From NCBI RefSeq assembly GCF_004354985.1, contig NZ_SMSK01000003.1, forward strand, positions 372,001 to 436,000: a DNA stretch of 64,000 nt, read 5' to 3'. Within the stretch, counting starts at the first letter, position 1. Each line of letters starts with the position of its first letter. A model generated the notes under the pieces. It saw only the letters and a program-made list of their open reading frames with translations. It was not told the DNA's origin and searched no databases. The position numbers and the translations under genes were made by a program. This DNA comes from Segetibacter sp. 3557_3 (GTDB lineage: Bacteria; Bacteroidota; Bacteroidia; Chitinophagales; Chitinophagaceae). Positions 17,476 through 25,021 of this stretch are shown here, piece after piece.

Positions 17476-18621
17476 ATGCTTCCTTTAAGTATCCATTTTC
17501 CCGGTAAGCTCGTTTTTGACCGGGGTTGCCTGCAAAGGATCCCGGATGAAATCATCTCTTTTGGCGCTACCAGCATCCTGGTCGTCACGATCGATCCACT
17601 GCTAAATGAGCTAAAAAGCCTGTTCAACGCACTTGAAAGTTCAGGAATGACAGTAGAGGTAAATACCTCGATTGTTCAGGAACCTTCATTTGCCGAATTC
17701 AACGAATTGCTGGAAAAGTATTCCGGATTTAACCCCGATGTTGTTGTTGGTATTGGTGGCGGCAGTGTGCTTGATATTGCTAAGCTACTCGCTGCCCAAA
17801 TCGGCAACCCCCAAACGCTGCGCGACATCGTTGGTATTGGTTTGCTCAAAAGCCGGGGGAAAAAGTTGATCTGTATGCCCACCACATCAGGAACGGGTAG
17901 CGAAGTTTCGCCAAATGCAATACTGGTTGATGAAACCGACAACCAGAAAAAGGGGATCATAAGTCCGTTTCTTGTTCCAGACGTGGTATATGTAGATCCT
18001 TTGCTGACGCTTACTGTTCCCCCGGGGATTACCGCTACTACCGGGTTAGATGCACTTACACACTGCCTTGAGGCATATACAAATAATTTTGCACACCCCT
18101 TTATCGACCTTTATGCATATGAGGGAATGCGGTTGATTGGGGGTAACCTGGTTAAAGCCGTAAAAGATGGCAGCGACGAAGAGGCACGTACAGGGGTGGC
18201 CATGGGAAGTTTGCTGGGGGGTTTCTGCCTTGGCCCGGTGAATACCGCCGGGGTTCATGCCCTTTCGTATCCACTGGGTAGCACTTTTCACCTCGCGCAT
18301 GGCCTTTCAAATGCGCTCCTGCTACCTTATGTTATGGAGTTTAACCTGCTGGCTTCGCCAAAGAAATATGCGGAGGTTGCTATCGCCCTGGGCTGTTCAC
18401 CTGATGAAACCCCCGAAAAAACAGCACGAAAAGGCATCGAAAAAATCCATGATTTCATCCGGGAGTGCGGTATGCCTGCAAGGCTAAGCGAAGTCGGGGT
18501 TCCCCGGGAAGCAATCCAGGCTATGGCTGTAGATGCCTTGAAAATACAACGTTTGCTCCGGAACAATCCTCGCGTAATTACGGAGGCAGATGCTATAATG
18601 ATTTATGAGTCAGCATTTTAG
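17476..18621 (+). CDS. Iron-containing alcohol dehydrogenase family protein
   Basis: A 381-residue group III Fe-ADH. The NAD(P)-binding GGGSVLD loop is at 94-100, with PTTSGTGSEVSPNAI around 135-149. The metal-ligand pattern is D192 and H196 (TGLDALTHCLEAY), H261 and H275 (GVHALSYPLGSTFHLAHG), all retained. These cytoplasmic enzymes interconvert alcohols and aldehydes, semialdehydes or hydroxy acids. Its position before a DapA-like lyase, PdxA2-like dehydrogenase and DUF1537 kinase suggests reduction of an aldehyde or oxidation of a hydroxy acid in the same route. It lies 235 bp after SusD, so it may have its own promoter. Confidence 0.9.
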   Translation: MLPLSIHFPGKLVFDRGCLQRIPDEIISFGATSILVVTIDPLLNELKSLFNALESSGMTVEVNTSIVQEPSFAEFNELLEKYSGFNPDVVVGIGGGSVLDIAKLLAAQIGNPQTLRDIVGIGLLKSRGKKLICMPTTSGTGSEVSPNAILVDETDNQKKGIISPFLVPDVVYVDPLLTLTVPPGITATTGLDALTHCLEAYTNNFAHPFIDLYAYEGMRLIGGNLVKAVKDGSDEEARTGVAMGSLLGGFCLGPVNTAGVHALSYPLGSTFHLAHGLSNALLLPYVMEFNLLASPKKYAEVAIALGCSPDETPEKTARKGIEKIHDFIRECGMPARLSEVGVPREAIQAMAVDALKIQRLLRNNPRVITEADAIMIYESAF

Positions 18622-18795
18622 TTGCTGTCTCAAGGGGTATATAGCACACGTATTTGGTGAAGGCGCAAGTGCATGAAACGGTACCAGGCGCAACAGATAT
18701 TCCGACCTCACTTTGAGTAATAATTTGGGAATGATCCGTCATTCGCCGGAAATTACTTATTCGTAGTCCGGTATACGAGCGAAAATCAATTTCTC

Positions 18796-18803
18796 TAGAT
18801 TTG
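18796..18803 (+). promoter_or_regulatory. Possible Bacteroidota -7 promoter element (TAGATTTG)
   Basis: TAGATTTG fits the TAnnTTTG consensus of primary-sigma promoters in Bacteroidota and lies 25 bp before the ATG of the DapA-like gene. I do not see a good TTTG at -33. One motif of this length can occur by chance. If real, the lyase-dehydrogenase-kinase trio is a separate transcription unit with a very short leader. Confidence 0.35.
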
Positions 18804-18828
18804 CCATCCTTAAATGTGACAAGGAAGT

Positions 18829-19746
18829 ATGAACACCAAAAAATACCAGGGTATTGTCATTCCGGCGGTTACACCCCTAACGTCGGAGTTTTCGCTTGAT
18901 CACGGTGCTGTGGAATCCATGTTTGAAAATTTTTACGCACATAATGTGCTCCCTTTTATATTGGGCACTACAGGTGAAGGACCCTCATTGCCGCTTCCTG
19001 TCAAAAAGGACTATCTGCAAAAGGCGGGAAAGTTGAAGAAACCCGGGACGATCTTATATGCTGGTATATCGGCTAACGTTTTTAACGAAGCAGTAGACTT
19101 GGCAAAAGCAAGCTTTGATCTTGGGGCCGACGTGGTTGCTGCTACACTGCCATCGTACTTCGCATTGTCGGAGTACCAAATGCAGCAGTACTTTGAGCAG
19201 TTGGCCGACGCCATAGGTGGGCCGCTGATTATCTACAATATTCCGGCAACCACCCATATGTCCATTCCCCTGCAATTGATCGATGAGCTTAGTTATCATG
19301 ACAACATCGTTGGCACCAAAGACTCCGAACGTAGCGACGAACGGCTACAAGCGTCGATTAACCTTTGGTCCTCCCGCCAGGACTTTAGCCATTTCGTGGG
19401 CTGGGCAGGTCGGTCGGCCGTAGCCTTGCTAAAAGGCAGTGATGGCCTGATCCCAAGTACCGGTAATGTGTTCCCCGGGCTTTATGAGGAACTTGCCAAA
19501 GTTTCACGATTGGCTGACGAGAAAAGGGCCATGGAACTACAAAGACTGTCCGATGTATTTGGTGATCTCTACCAGAAAGGCCGGTCATTGGGAGAGTCCT
19601 TATGGGCACTAAAGGTGCTCATGCACGAAAAGGGCTTATGTGAAACCCATGTGATGCCGCCACTTCAGCCGGGTACAACCGAACAGGGCAGCTTGCTGAT
19701 TAATGAACTTCAACTGACACTTCAGAAAGAAGGGGTGCAGTTTTAA
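18829..19746 (+). CDS. DapA/NAL-family lyase (dihydrodipicolinate synthase-like)
   Basis: This 305-residue TIM-barrel protein has the family landmarks: GTTGEG at 46-51 (carboxylate binding), Y136 in PLIIYNIP and K164 in NIVGTKDSE, the Schiff-base lysine. The family includes dihydrodipicolinate synthase, N-acetylneuraminate lyase and 2-keto-3-deoxy sugar acid aldolases or dehydratases. Location in an acid-sugar operon, 9 bp before the PdxA2-like gene, favours a sugar-acid aldolase over lysine synthesis. Specificity is not readable. Confidence 0.88.
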   Translation: MNTKKYQGIVIPAVTPLTSEFSLDHGAVESMFENFYAHNVLPFILGTTGEGPSLPLPVKKDYLQKAGKLKKPGTILYAGISANVFNEAVDLAKASFDLGADVVAATLPSYFALSEYQMQQYFEQLADAIGGPLIIYNIPATTHMSIPLQLIDELSYHDNIVGTKDSERSDERLQASINLWSSRQDFSHFVGWAGRSAVALLKGSDGLIPSTGNVFPGLYEELAKVSRLADEKRAMELQRLSDVFGDLYQKGRSLGESLWALKVLMHEKGLCETHVMPPLQPGTTEQGSLLINELQLTLQKEGVQF

Positions 19747-19755
19747 ATACCAACT

Positions 19756-20802
19756 ATGTCAAAACCAGTCATTGGAATAACAATGGGCGATCCGGCGTCG
19801 ATTGGCCCCGAAATAGCCATTAAAGCGTTATTACGAAGTGAAATTTATGATAGTTGTCGTCCCCTGTTGGTGGGCGACGCCGGCGTTTTCAGGCATATAA
19901 TCGACCGGTTGCAGTTACAGGCAACCATCAACCCGATTAAAGCAGTCGGGGATGCCGCATTTGAATACGGAATTATAGACGTATTCGATTTGGCTAACGT
20001 GGATCTAGATCAGCTCGTATTTGGAGAAATTTCAGCTATGGCTGGAAATGCCGCGTTTGAAGCGGTGAAGAAAGTTATCGAGTTGGCGCTCGATGGCGAA
20101 CTTGACGCTACAGTAACCGGGCCGATAAACAAAAAGTCGATCAATGAAGCGGGTCACCACTATGCCGGCCACACCGAAATCTATGCGCATTATACCGGAA
20201 CGCGTAAGTATGCCATGTTGCTGGTAGAGGAACACATAAAGGTCATTCATGTTTCTACCCATGTGTCCCTCAGGCAGGCATGCGACCTGGTGAAAAAGGA
20301 TCGCATCCTGGAAGTGGTGCACCTGTTGCGCAACGGGTTGATCCAACTTGGTGAAACGAACCTGAAGATCGGTATTGCCGGGCTCAATCCACACGCGGGT
20401 GACAGCGGGCTGTTTGGTACCGAAGACGATGAAGAAATATTGCCGGCAGTAGAAGAAGCCAGGCGGCGAGGATACGATGTTGAGGGTCCCGTTCCACCAG
20501 ATACCCTTTTTGCAAAAGCTTCTACCGGGGCTTATGGTGGAGTAGTGGCAATGTACCACGACCAGGGACATATACCCTTTAAGCTTTCCGGTTTTAAGTG
20601 GAACGCCGAAAAGCAACAAATGGATAGTGTAAAAGGTGTAAATATTACCATGGGGCTGCCAATCATTCGTACTTCGGTAGACCATGGTACAGCCTTTGAA
20701 ATAGCGGGTAAAGGTGTTGCAAGCCCTGATGCGATGGTGCTCGCCATTGAGTCGGCTGTTCAACTAAGTAAATTTCGAACTAAAACAAAAGCGCCCGCCT
20801 GA
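19756..20802 (+). CDS. pdxA2: PdxA2-like 4-phospho-D-threonate/erythronate dehydrogenase
   Basis: A 348-residue member of the PdxA family. It starts with IGITMGDPASIGPEIAIKAL and has TGPINKKS. Metal-binding histidines are in YAGHTE and VSTHV and in the YHDQGHIPFK motif near the C terminus, followed by GLPIIRTSVDHGTAFEIAGKG. Classical PdxA makes vitamin B6. The PdxA2 branch oxidises and decarboxylates 4-phospho-D-threonate or -erythronate to dihydroxyacetone phosphate and is encoded beside a DUF1537 kinase. Here the kinase gene overlaps its last bases, so PdxA2 is the better call. The symbol rests on that context. Confidence 0.85.
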   Translation: MSKPVIGITMGDPASIGPEIAIKALLRSEIYDSCRPLLVGDAGVFRHIIDRLQLQATINPIKAVGDAAFEYGIIDVFDLANVDLDQLVFGEISAMAGNAAFEAVKKVIELALDGELDATVTGPINKKSINEAGHHYAGHTEIYAHYTGTRKYAMLLVEEHIKVIHVSTHVSLRQACDLVKKDRILEVVHLLRNGLIQLGETNLKIGIAGLNPHAGDSGLFGTEDDEEILPAVEEARRRGYDVEGPVPPDTLFAKASTGAYGGVVAMYHDQGHIPFKLSGFKWNAEKQQMDSVKGVNITMGLPIIRTSVDHGTAFEIAGKGVASPDAMVLAIESAVQLSKFRTKTKAPA

Positions 20803-21965
20803 TGATTGCAGTAATTGCCGATGACTTAACCGGTGCGGCAGAGTTAGCCGGAATAGGCTTGCGTTATGGCTTGAAAGTGGAAATGAGTACATTGATCAAC
20901 CCATCGCCGGAAACGGAACTCTTCGTGGTCAGTACCGACAGCCGGTCAACAGATGAGCAAAGTGCGGTTGAGATCATGCACAACTTAACCCGCCAACTGG
21001 CGGCGCTCAGGCCAACATTTATTTACAAAAAGATCGACTCGGTGTTACGCGGGCACGTGCTTGCAGAACTGGAGGCACAGTTAAATGTATTGGGTCAGGA
21101 GAAGGTAGTTGTAGTTGCCGCAAATCCCCTGTTGGGCCGGACCATAAAAAACGGCGAATACTATTTTCAAAGCCAACCTATTCACCAGAGTAGTTTCGCG
21201 CACGATCCTGAGTTCCCGATCCGGAGCTCGCGGATTACAGATATGCTGCGTGCCGACGATCACCAGGTTTATGTAAAAAGTGTAGCGGAAGATATCCCCG
21301 GCTCCGGGATCATCATTGGCGAGGTGGAAGGGGAGCATGACCTTGCGGGCTGGGCGGAATACGCGGCTGGGATGACCTTCGCTGCAGGCGCGTCCGGTTT
21401 CTTCAATGCGATATTGCATAAACGCCTTCAAACTCCAGCCGCGGTTAAACCAGCGACAGTACGGTTTGCCAATCCGCGGTTGTATGTTTCAGGAACAACA
21501 TTTCAGAAAAGTCGAGATGCTTTACAAGGCTTGCGCAGTAAAGGCAAACCCGTAAGCTATATGCCGGACGACCTGCTGAATAGTACGGATTTCACCCCAG
21601 GCATGGTTGAAAGCTGGGCCAACGACATCCGTTACCTGGTCGAAACGAGTGGCTACGCAATTGTCGCCATTGAATCCTTGCCCGGCGGAATACCCCTCGC
21701 TGCAGCAAACCTCAGAACAAAAAAAGCGCAGGCCATTGCACGCGTGCTAAAACTCGTACGGGTTAAGGAGCTCATTATTGAAGGTGGAGCCACCGCTGCT
21801 GCAATTATCGACGAGATGGGGTATGCCAGCTTTTTCCCGGTTAACGAACTTGCACCCGGGGTGGTACGCATGCGGATTGGTGATACCGACATGCATATGA
21901 CGGTAAAACCCGGAAGCTACCAGTGGCCGGAAGGGGTGTGGGAGATGGAAAAAGAAACGGCGTAA
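20802..21965 (+). CDS. DUF1537 acid-sugar kinase, D-threonate/D-erythronate type
   Basis: The 387-residue kinase opens with VIADDLTGAAELAG, then YKKIDSVLRGHV and the C-terminal nucleotide-domain motifs LYVSGTTF and LIIEGGATAAAIIDEMGY. It is shorter than the kinase encoded at 6699-8048 and belongs to a different DUF1537 branch: ADDLTGA here against GDDFTGSTD there. It overlaps the PdxA2-like gene by one base (TGATG arrangement), implying coupled translation. The expected reaction is ATP-dependent 4-phosphorylation of D-threonate or D-erythronate, supplying the PdxA2 substrate. Confidence 0.86.
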   Translation: MIAVIADDLTGAAELAGIGLRYGLKVEMSTLINPSPETELFVVSTDSRSTDEQSAVEIMHNLTRQLAALRPTFIYKKIDSVLRGHVLAELEAQLNVLGQEKVVVVAANPLLGRTIKNGEYYFQSQPIHQSSFAHDPEFPIRSSRITDMLRADDHQVYVKSVAEDIPGSGIIIGEVEGEHDLAGWAEYAAGMTFAAGASGFFNAILHKRLQTPAAVKPATVRFANPRLYVSGTTFQKSRDALQGLRSKGKPVSYMPDDLLNSTDFTPGMVESWANDIRYLVETSGYAIVAIESLPGGIPLAAANLRTKKAQAIARVLKLVRVKELIIEGGATAAAIIDEMGYASFFPVNELAPGVVRMRIGDTDMHMTVKPGSYQWPEGVWEMEKETA

Positions 21966-22170
21966 AATGTCAAGACTTAGAGGTCTGAAGTCAAAAGTTA
22001 GAAGTCAAAAGCCAAAACTCAAAACTCATAAGCTTAGCTAGATAGCAATCGAATTACCGCATAATGTCTCATCATTCTTTATCCTGGTGATGTCCTCGTT
22101 CATTTCGAATTCACTTCGCTATGATCAATTTCATAGTTCATCGTTATAGTTCATCATTCATATTCGCCTT

Positions 22171-22310
22171 GGGGGAGTAAGCGCCAGGGATTGAAGCGGC
22201 TACCCCGCTGAAGGCCCGCCGGGATGGCTTGTCGGGCGGGCATGCGGTTTAGCCTGTGGCGGAGTAATAGCGAAAAGCCCAACCCCTTGCGCAGCTTGGG
22301 GTGGCGCCCA
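22171..22310 (+). ncRNA. Strongly folded intergenic element, possible structured RNA
   Basis: About 140 bp with nested complementary segments. GCGCCA 22181-22186 pairs with TGGCGC 22302-22307 and closes the element. GGCTA 22198-22202 pairs with TAGCC 22250-22254, CCGC 22205-22208 with GCGG 22244-22247, GCCCGCC 22214-22220 with GGCGGGC 22235-22241, and ACCCC 22282-22286 with GGGGT 22298-22302. Helices are separated by conserved-looking purine loops (AGGGATTGAAG, AGTAATAGCGAAAAG). I cannot tell strand from pairing alone; + is chosen because both flanking genes are +. No Rfam family is recognised. The rest of 21966-22490 is low-complexity AGTCAAAAGT and TTCATCATTCAT-like DNA. Confidence 0.5.
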
Positions 22311-22490
22311 CCAAAATCCTAACGTGCAGGCGACGACAATCATGAGCTCATCCCTGAATACAGTGAACATCTAATCACTCGTTTGTACCCGGTAAACGTA
22401 GTCCGGCAGACTTAGCCCTGTTCCATAGGACAAATTGCGCTTCCATTTACAACTTAACATTCAACATACGTCCATTTTCTCTTCCGCCAT

Positions 22491-24065
22491 ATGACGCCTA
22501 CACTTCATGTTCTCGACTACGCCATTATCATAGTGCTCTTGCTGGTGACCCTGGCCTTTGGTTTCAGGTTTGCCCGGCAACAGAAAACAACCGAAACATA
22601 CTTCCTGGCGAAAAACCGGGTGCCATCATGGGCATTGGGTATTTCTCTCCTTGCAACCTTGATTAGCAGTGTGACTTTTCTCGGTTACCCCGGTACCGGC
22701 TATTCTTCCAACTGGATACTACTCGTGCAGGGATTGATGGTGCCGATCGTGCTTATGGGAACAATCTGGTTCATCGTGCCCTTATACCGGAAGGTTATCC
22801 GGTTAAGCACGTATGAATATTTTGAACGGCGCTTTGGCAGTTTTGCCCGATACTATAGTTCACTTGCTTTTGTATTGCGCCAGTTCTCCGGTATGGGAAC
22901 GGTGTTTTTCCTACTCGCCCTCGCCCTAACGGATATGACCGGTGGAAATACTTTTGTCATCATATCGGTTGTGGGAGCGGTCATTATTATTGTAAACCTG
23001 TTGGGAGGGATTGAAGCGGTCATATGGTTGGATGTGTTCCAGGGTTTCATGCTTTTTGCCAGCGGGATCATCTGCTTCTGTGTACTCTTGTTTTCGATAG
23101 ATGGCGGTCCGGCGGAAGTCTGGCGGGTTGCATCGGAAAACGGGCGTACCGGCTTCGGCCCATACGACTGGGACTTTACCCGGCTCACCTTTGTTGTAAT
23201 GGCGATAAACGGAGCTTTTTATGCCATACAAAAATATGGTACCGACCAAACCGTGGTACAGCGCTATCTAACGGCGAGAAGCGATAAGGCAGCTATCCGG
23301 GCTTCAATGCTTGGTATCCTGTTGACGGTGCCGATCTGGACCATGTTTATGCTGATCGGAACAGCTTTGTTTGTCTACTATTTGAGACAGCCTATACCCG
23401 AAGGCATGCGGGCAGATGCCGTTTTCCCCTACTTTATTATGACCAAGTTGCCCACCGGTGTAATCGGCTTCATTTTGTCGGCCATGATTTCGGCTGCCAT
23501 CTGTAGCCTGAGTGCCGATCTCAATTCACTTGCTGCCGTTGGGGTTGAGGATTATTACAAGAAAATGCGCCCTAACCGTTCAGACAAAGAATACCTGCGT
23601 GCCAGCCGATGGATCGTCGTATTCTCGGGCTTGCTGGCAATAGGCATCGGCGGCCTCTACCTGAACACCGGCGACGAAGGGGTATTGGGAATAGTGTTCA
23701 CCCTTTACGCGATCTTTTCCGGGGGTATTGTCGGCATCTTCCTGCTTGGGCTATTTAGTGCACGGGCTAATCGCCAGGGGGTGACCATTGGGATCATCGT
23801 TTGCATCCTGTTTACCGCCTATGCATTTCTTACCTCAACCAGGATTGGACTTGACGACAACAAAACCTTACTGCTAAATATGGGCGAGTATAATTTCACG
23901 CACCATAAATTAATGCTCGGGGTTTACAGCCACCTGATCGTTATTGGTGTTGGTTATGTTGCAAGCCTGTTTTTTCCAAAACCTGTAATCGACAAAAATC
24001 TCTTGTACAGCGGCTGGCTGGAATCGCATAGGCTTGAAAAAGCAAATGCCCGTGCTGGGTTGTAG
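22491..24065 (+). CDS. Sodium:solute symporter family transporter
   Basis: A 524-residue SSS/SLC5-family protein with about 13 membrane helices. Visible markers are the N-terminal FAFGFRFARQQKTTETYFLAKNRVPSWALGISLLATLISSVTFLGYPG region (Na+ site 2 helix), the TDQTVVQRYLTAR motif after the middle helices, and SAMISAAICSLSADLNSLAAV with its serine-rich helix 8. It should import a small organic solute into the cytoplasm with sodium. It follows the PdxA2/DUF1537 kinase genes by 525 bp, so a sugar or acid sugar is a reasonable guess for cargo. Confidence 0.92.
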   Translation: MTPTLHVLDYAIIIVLLLVTLAFGFRFARQQKTTETYFLAKNRVPSWALGISLLATLISSVTFLGYPGTGYSSNWILLVQGLMVPIVLMGTIWFIVPLYRKVIRLSTYEYFERRFGSFARYYSSLAFVLRQFSGMGTVFFLLALALTDMTGGNTFVIISVVGAVIIIVNLLGGIEAVIWLDVFQGFMLFASGIICFCVLLFSIDGGPAEVWRVASENGRTGFGPYDWDFTRLTFVVMAINGAFYAIQKYGTDQTVVQRYLTARSDKAAIRASMLGILLTVPIWTMFMLIGTALFVYYLRQPIPEGMRADAVFPYFIMTKLPTGVIGFILSAMISAAICSLSADLNSLAAVGVEDYYKKMRPNRSDKEYLRASRWIVVFSGLLAIGIGGLYLNTGDEGVLGIVFTLYAIFSGGIVGIFLLGLFSARANRQGVTIGIIVCILFTAYAFLTSTRIGLDDNKTLLLNMGEYNFTHHKLMLGVYSHLIVIGVGYVASLFFPKPVIDKNLLYSGWLESHRLEKANARAGL

Positions 24066-24362
24066 AATGATAAACTCGAAGACAAGAATGCAAAATGCAA
24101 AATGTAAAGACCAGAATGCAAAATGTAAAATGCAAAATGAAAAATTCGTTCGCGATCCAGGTAATGCTTGTGCGCTAAAATTGTGAGGGCAGCGTGCCAT
24201 TTCCCCTTCAACTCGTTACCAACCAACCCTTCAACTTTCTCCGCTTACACAACACCTCAATACCCAATACCTCAATACCTCAACCCCTCAACACCCAATA
24301 CCCCAATACCTCAATACCGAATACCTCAATACCCAATACCTCAACACCCAATACCCTCCTAC
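24066..24362. repeat. Low-complexity intergenic repeats
   Basis: Two blocks. Immediately 3' of the symporter is GCAAAATGCAAAATGTAAAG-type A-rich DNA (24087-24150). Toward the next operon is a block of CCAATACCTCAATACCCAAT-type repeats (about 24252-24360). Both families recur in other gaps of the window. A short ORF reading through the second block is an artefact of the repeat. No gene is seen. Confidence 0.7.
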
Positions 24363-24386
24363 AGTAAAATAGTCCATTATTTTAGT
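24363..24386 (+). promoter_or_regulatory. Shared 24-nt motif upstream of SusC pair 2
   Basis: The sequence AGTAAAATAGTCCATTATTT followed by TAGT differs at only three of 24 positions from 47307-47330, upstream of the third SusC gene. This copy contains a perfect 7-bp dyad, TAAAATA-gtccat-TATTTTA. It lies 659 bp before the SusC start used here, with an uncertain ORF in between. It is a candidate operator or promoter region. Confidence 0.45.
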
Positions 24387-24499
24387 CATTTAATGCATTC
24401 TTTACGGATGCACGTTCTCTTAGTTTTACTGCTGGTAATGCTGTAACATTTCCTGGTACAAAACGATTGTGGTTGCAGCACCCAAGATAGTATCGCCAT

Positions 24500-24943
24500 A
24501 TGTGCCTGCATGTAATGCACGGTGCAGTTGCTATGCGAACGCTTACAAAACATCGCCATATGAAACCGAAAAGTTTACTCAACTATCCATTGGGTTTCTT
24601 CCTTGTTCCCGCTATTCCTCCGGCTGTTGACCAACAGCGAAACCTCACCATACACGATTTACAAAAATCGTCCGTAGAATCTGCACTTTCGCAGGCTCGG
24701 CCAGCTGCCACGGCACGCAATTGCTCATCGACCAAACGTGCCCGGGTGGTTGCCGGCGATACCATGGATAAGGCCAGATTATATGCTTCAGAAAAACAGC
24801 TCCGGAGCGTAAGATCAAATAGGCCCCTGTACATTTCTGCTTGCCCGGAGTTCCTCAACGCTAAACCAGTTACGCAGGCTCAGCCAGATCAGATAATACC
24901 CCAACCGCCTAAAACGGACTGGTTTTTTCAGCACAGGCTTTAA
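24500..24943 (+). CDS. Uncertain small ORF, hypothetical
   Basis: An open frame of 147 residues between the symporter and the second SusC gene. It begins in a basic, histidine-rich stretch; an inner ATG would give MKPKSLLNYPLGFFLVPAIPP, weakly like a signal peptide. The remainder is polar, with no motif or domain I recognise. The opposite strand also has an open frame over 24583-24858. Base composition of this segment is closer to coding DNA than the repeats around it, so it may be a small exported protein or a decayed gene. I would not rely on it. Confidence 0.25.
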   Translation: MCLHVMHGAVAMRTLTKHRHMKPKSLLNYPLGFFLVPAIPPAVDQQRNLTIHDLQKSSVESALSQARPAATARNCSSTKRARVVAGDTMDKARLYASEKQLRSVRSNRPLYISACPEFLNAKPVTQAQPDQIIPQPPKTDWFFQHRL

Positions 24944-25021
24944 TCCATGTTCAACAATTTTCGTCTTCTTTAACCCGGCCCTGAACAATCACGATATACG
25001 ATGCTTAATACCTTTACACTT

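Noticed and set aside
20032-20763. 243-codon minus-strand ORF
   Set aside because: Lies wholly antisense to the well-supported PdxA2-like gene and shows no domain.
22171-22310. Rho-independent terminator
   Set aside because: Several nested helices but no terminal hairpin followed by a T tract.
24168-24446. 92-codon ORF rich in PQYPNPSTPNTPIPQY
   Set aside because: Produced by translation of the CCAATACCTCAATA repeat, not a real proline-rich protein.
24583-24858. Minus-strand ORF opposite the uncertain 24500 ORF
   Set aside because: No signal, motif or start context; the two strands cannot be separated, so only the longer + frame is listed at low confidence.
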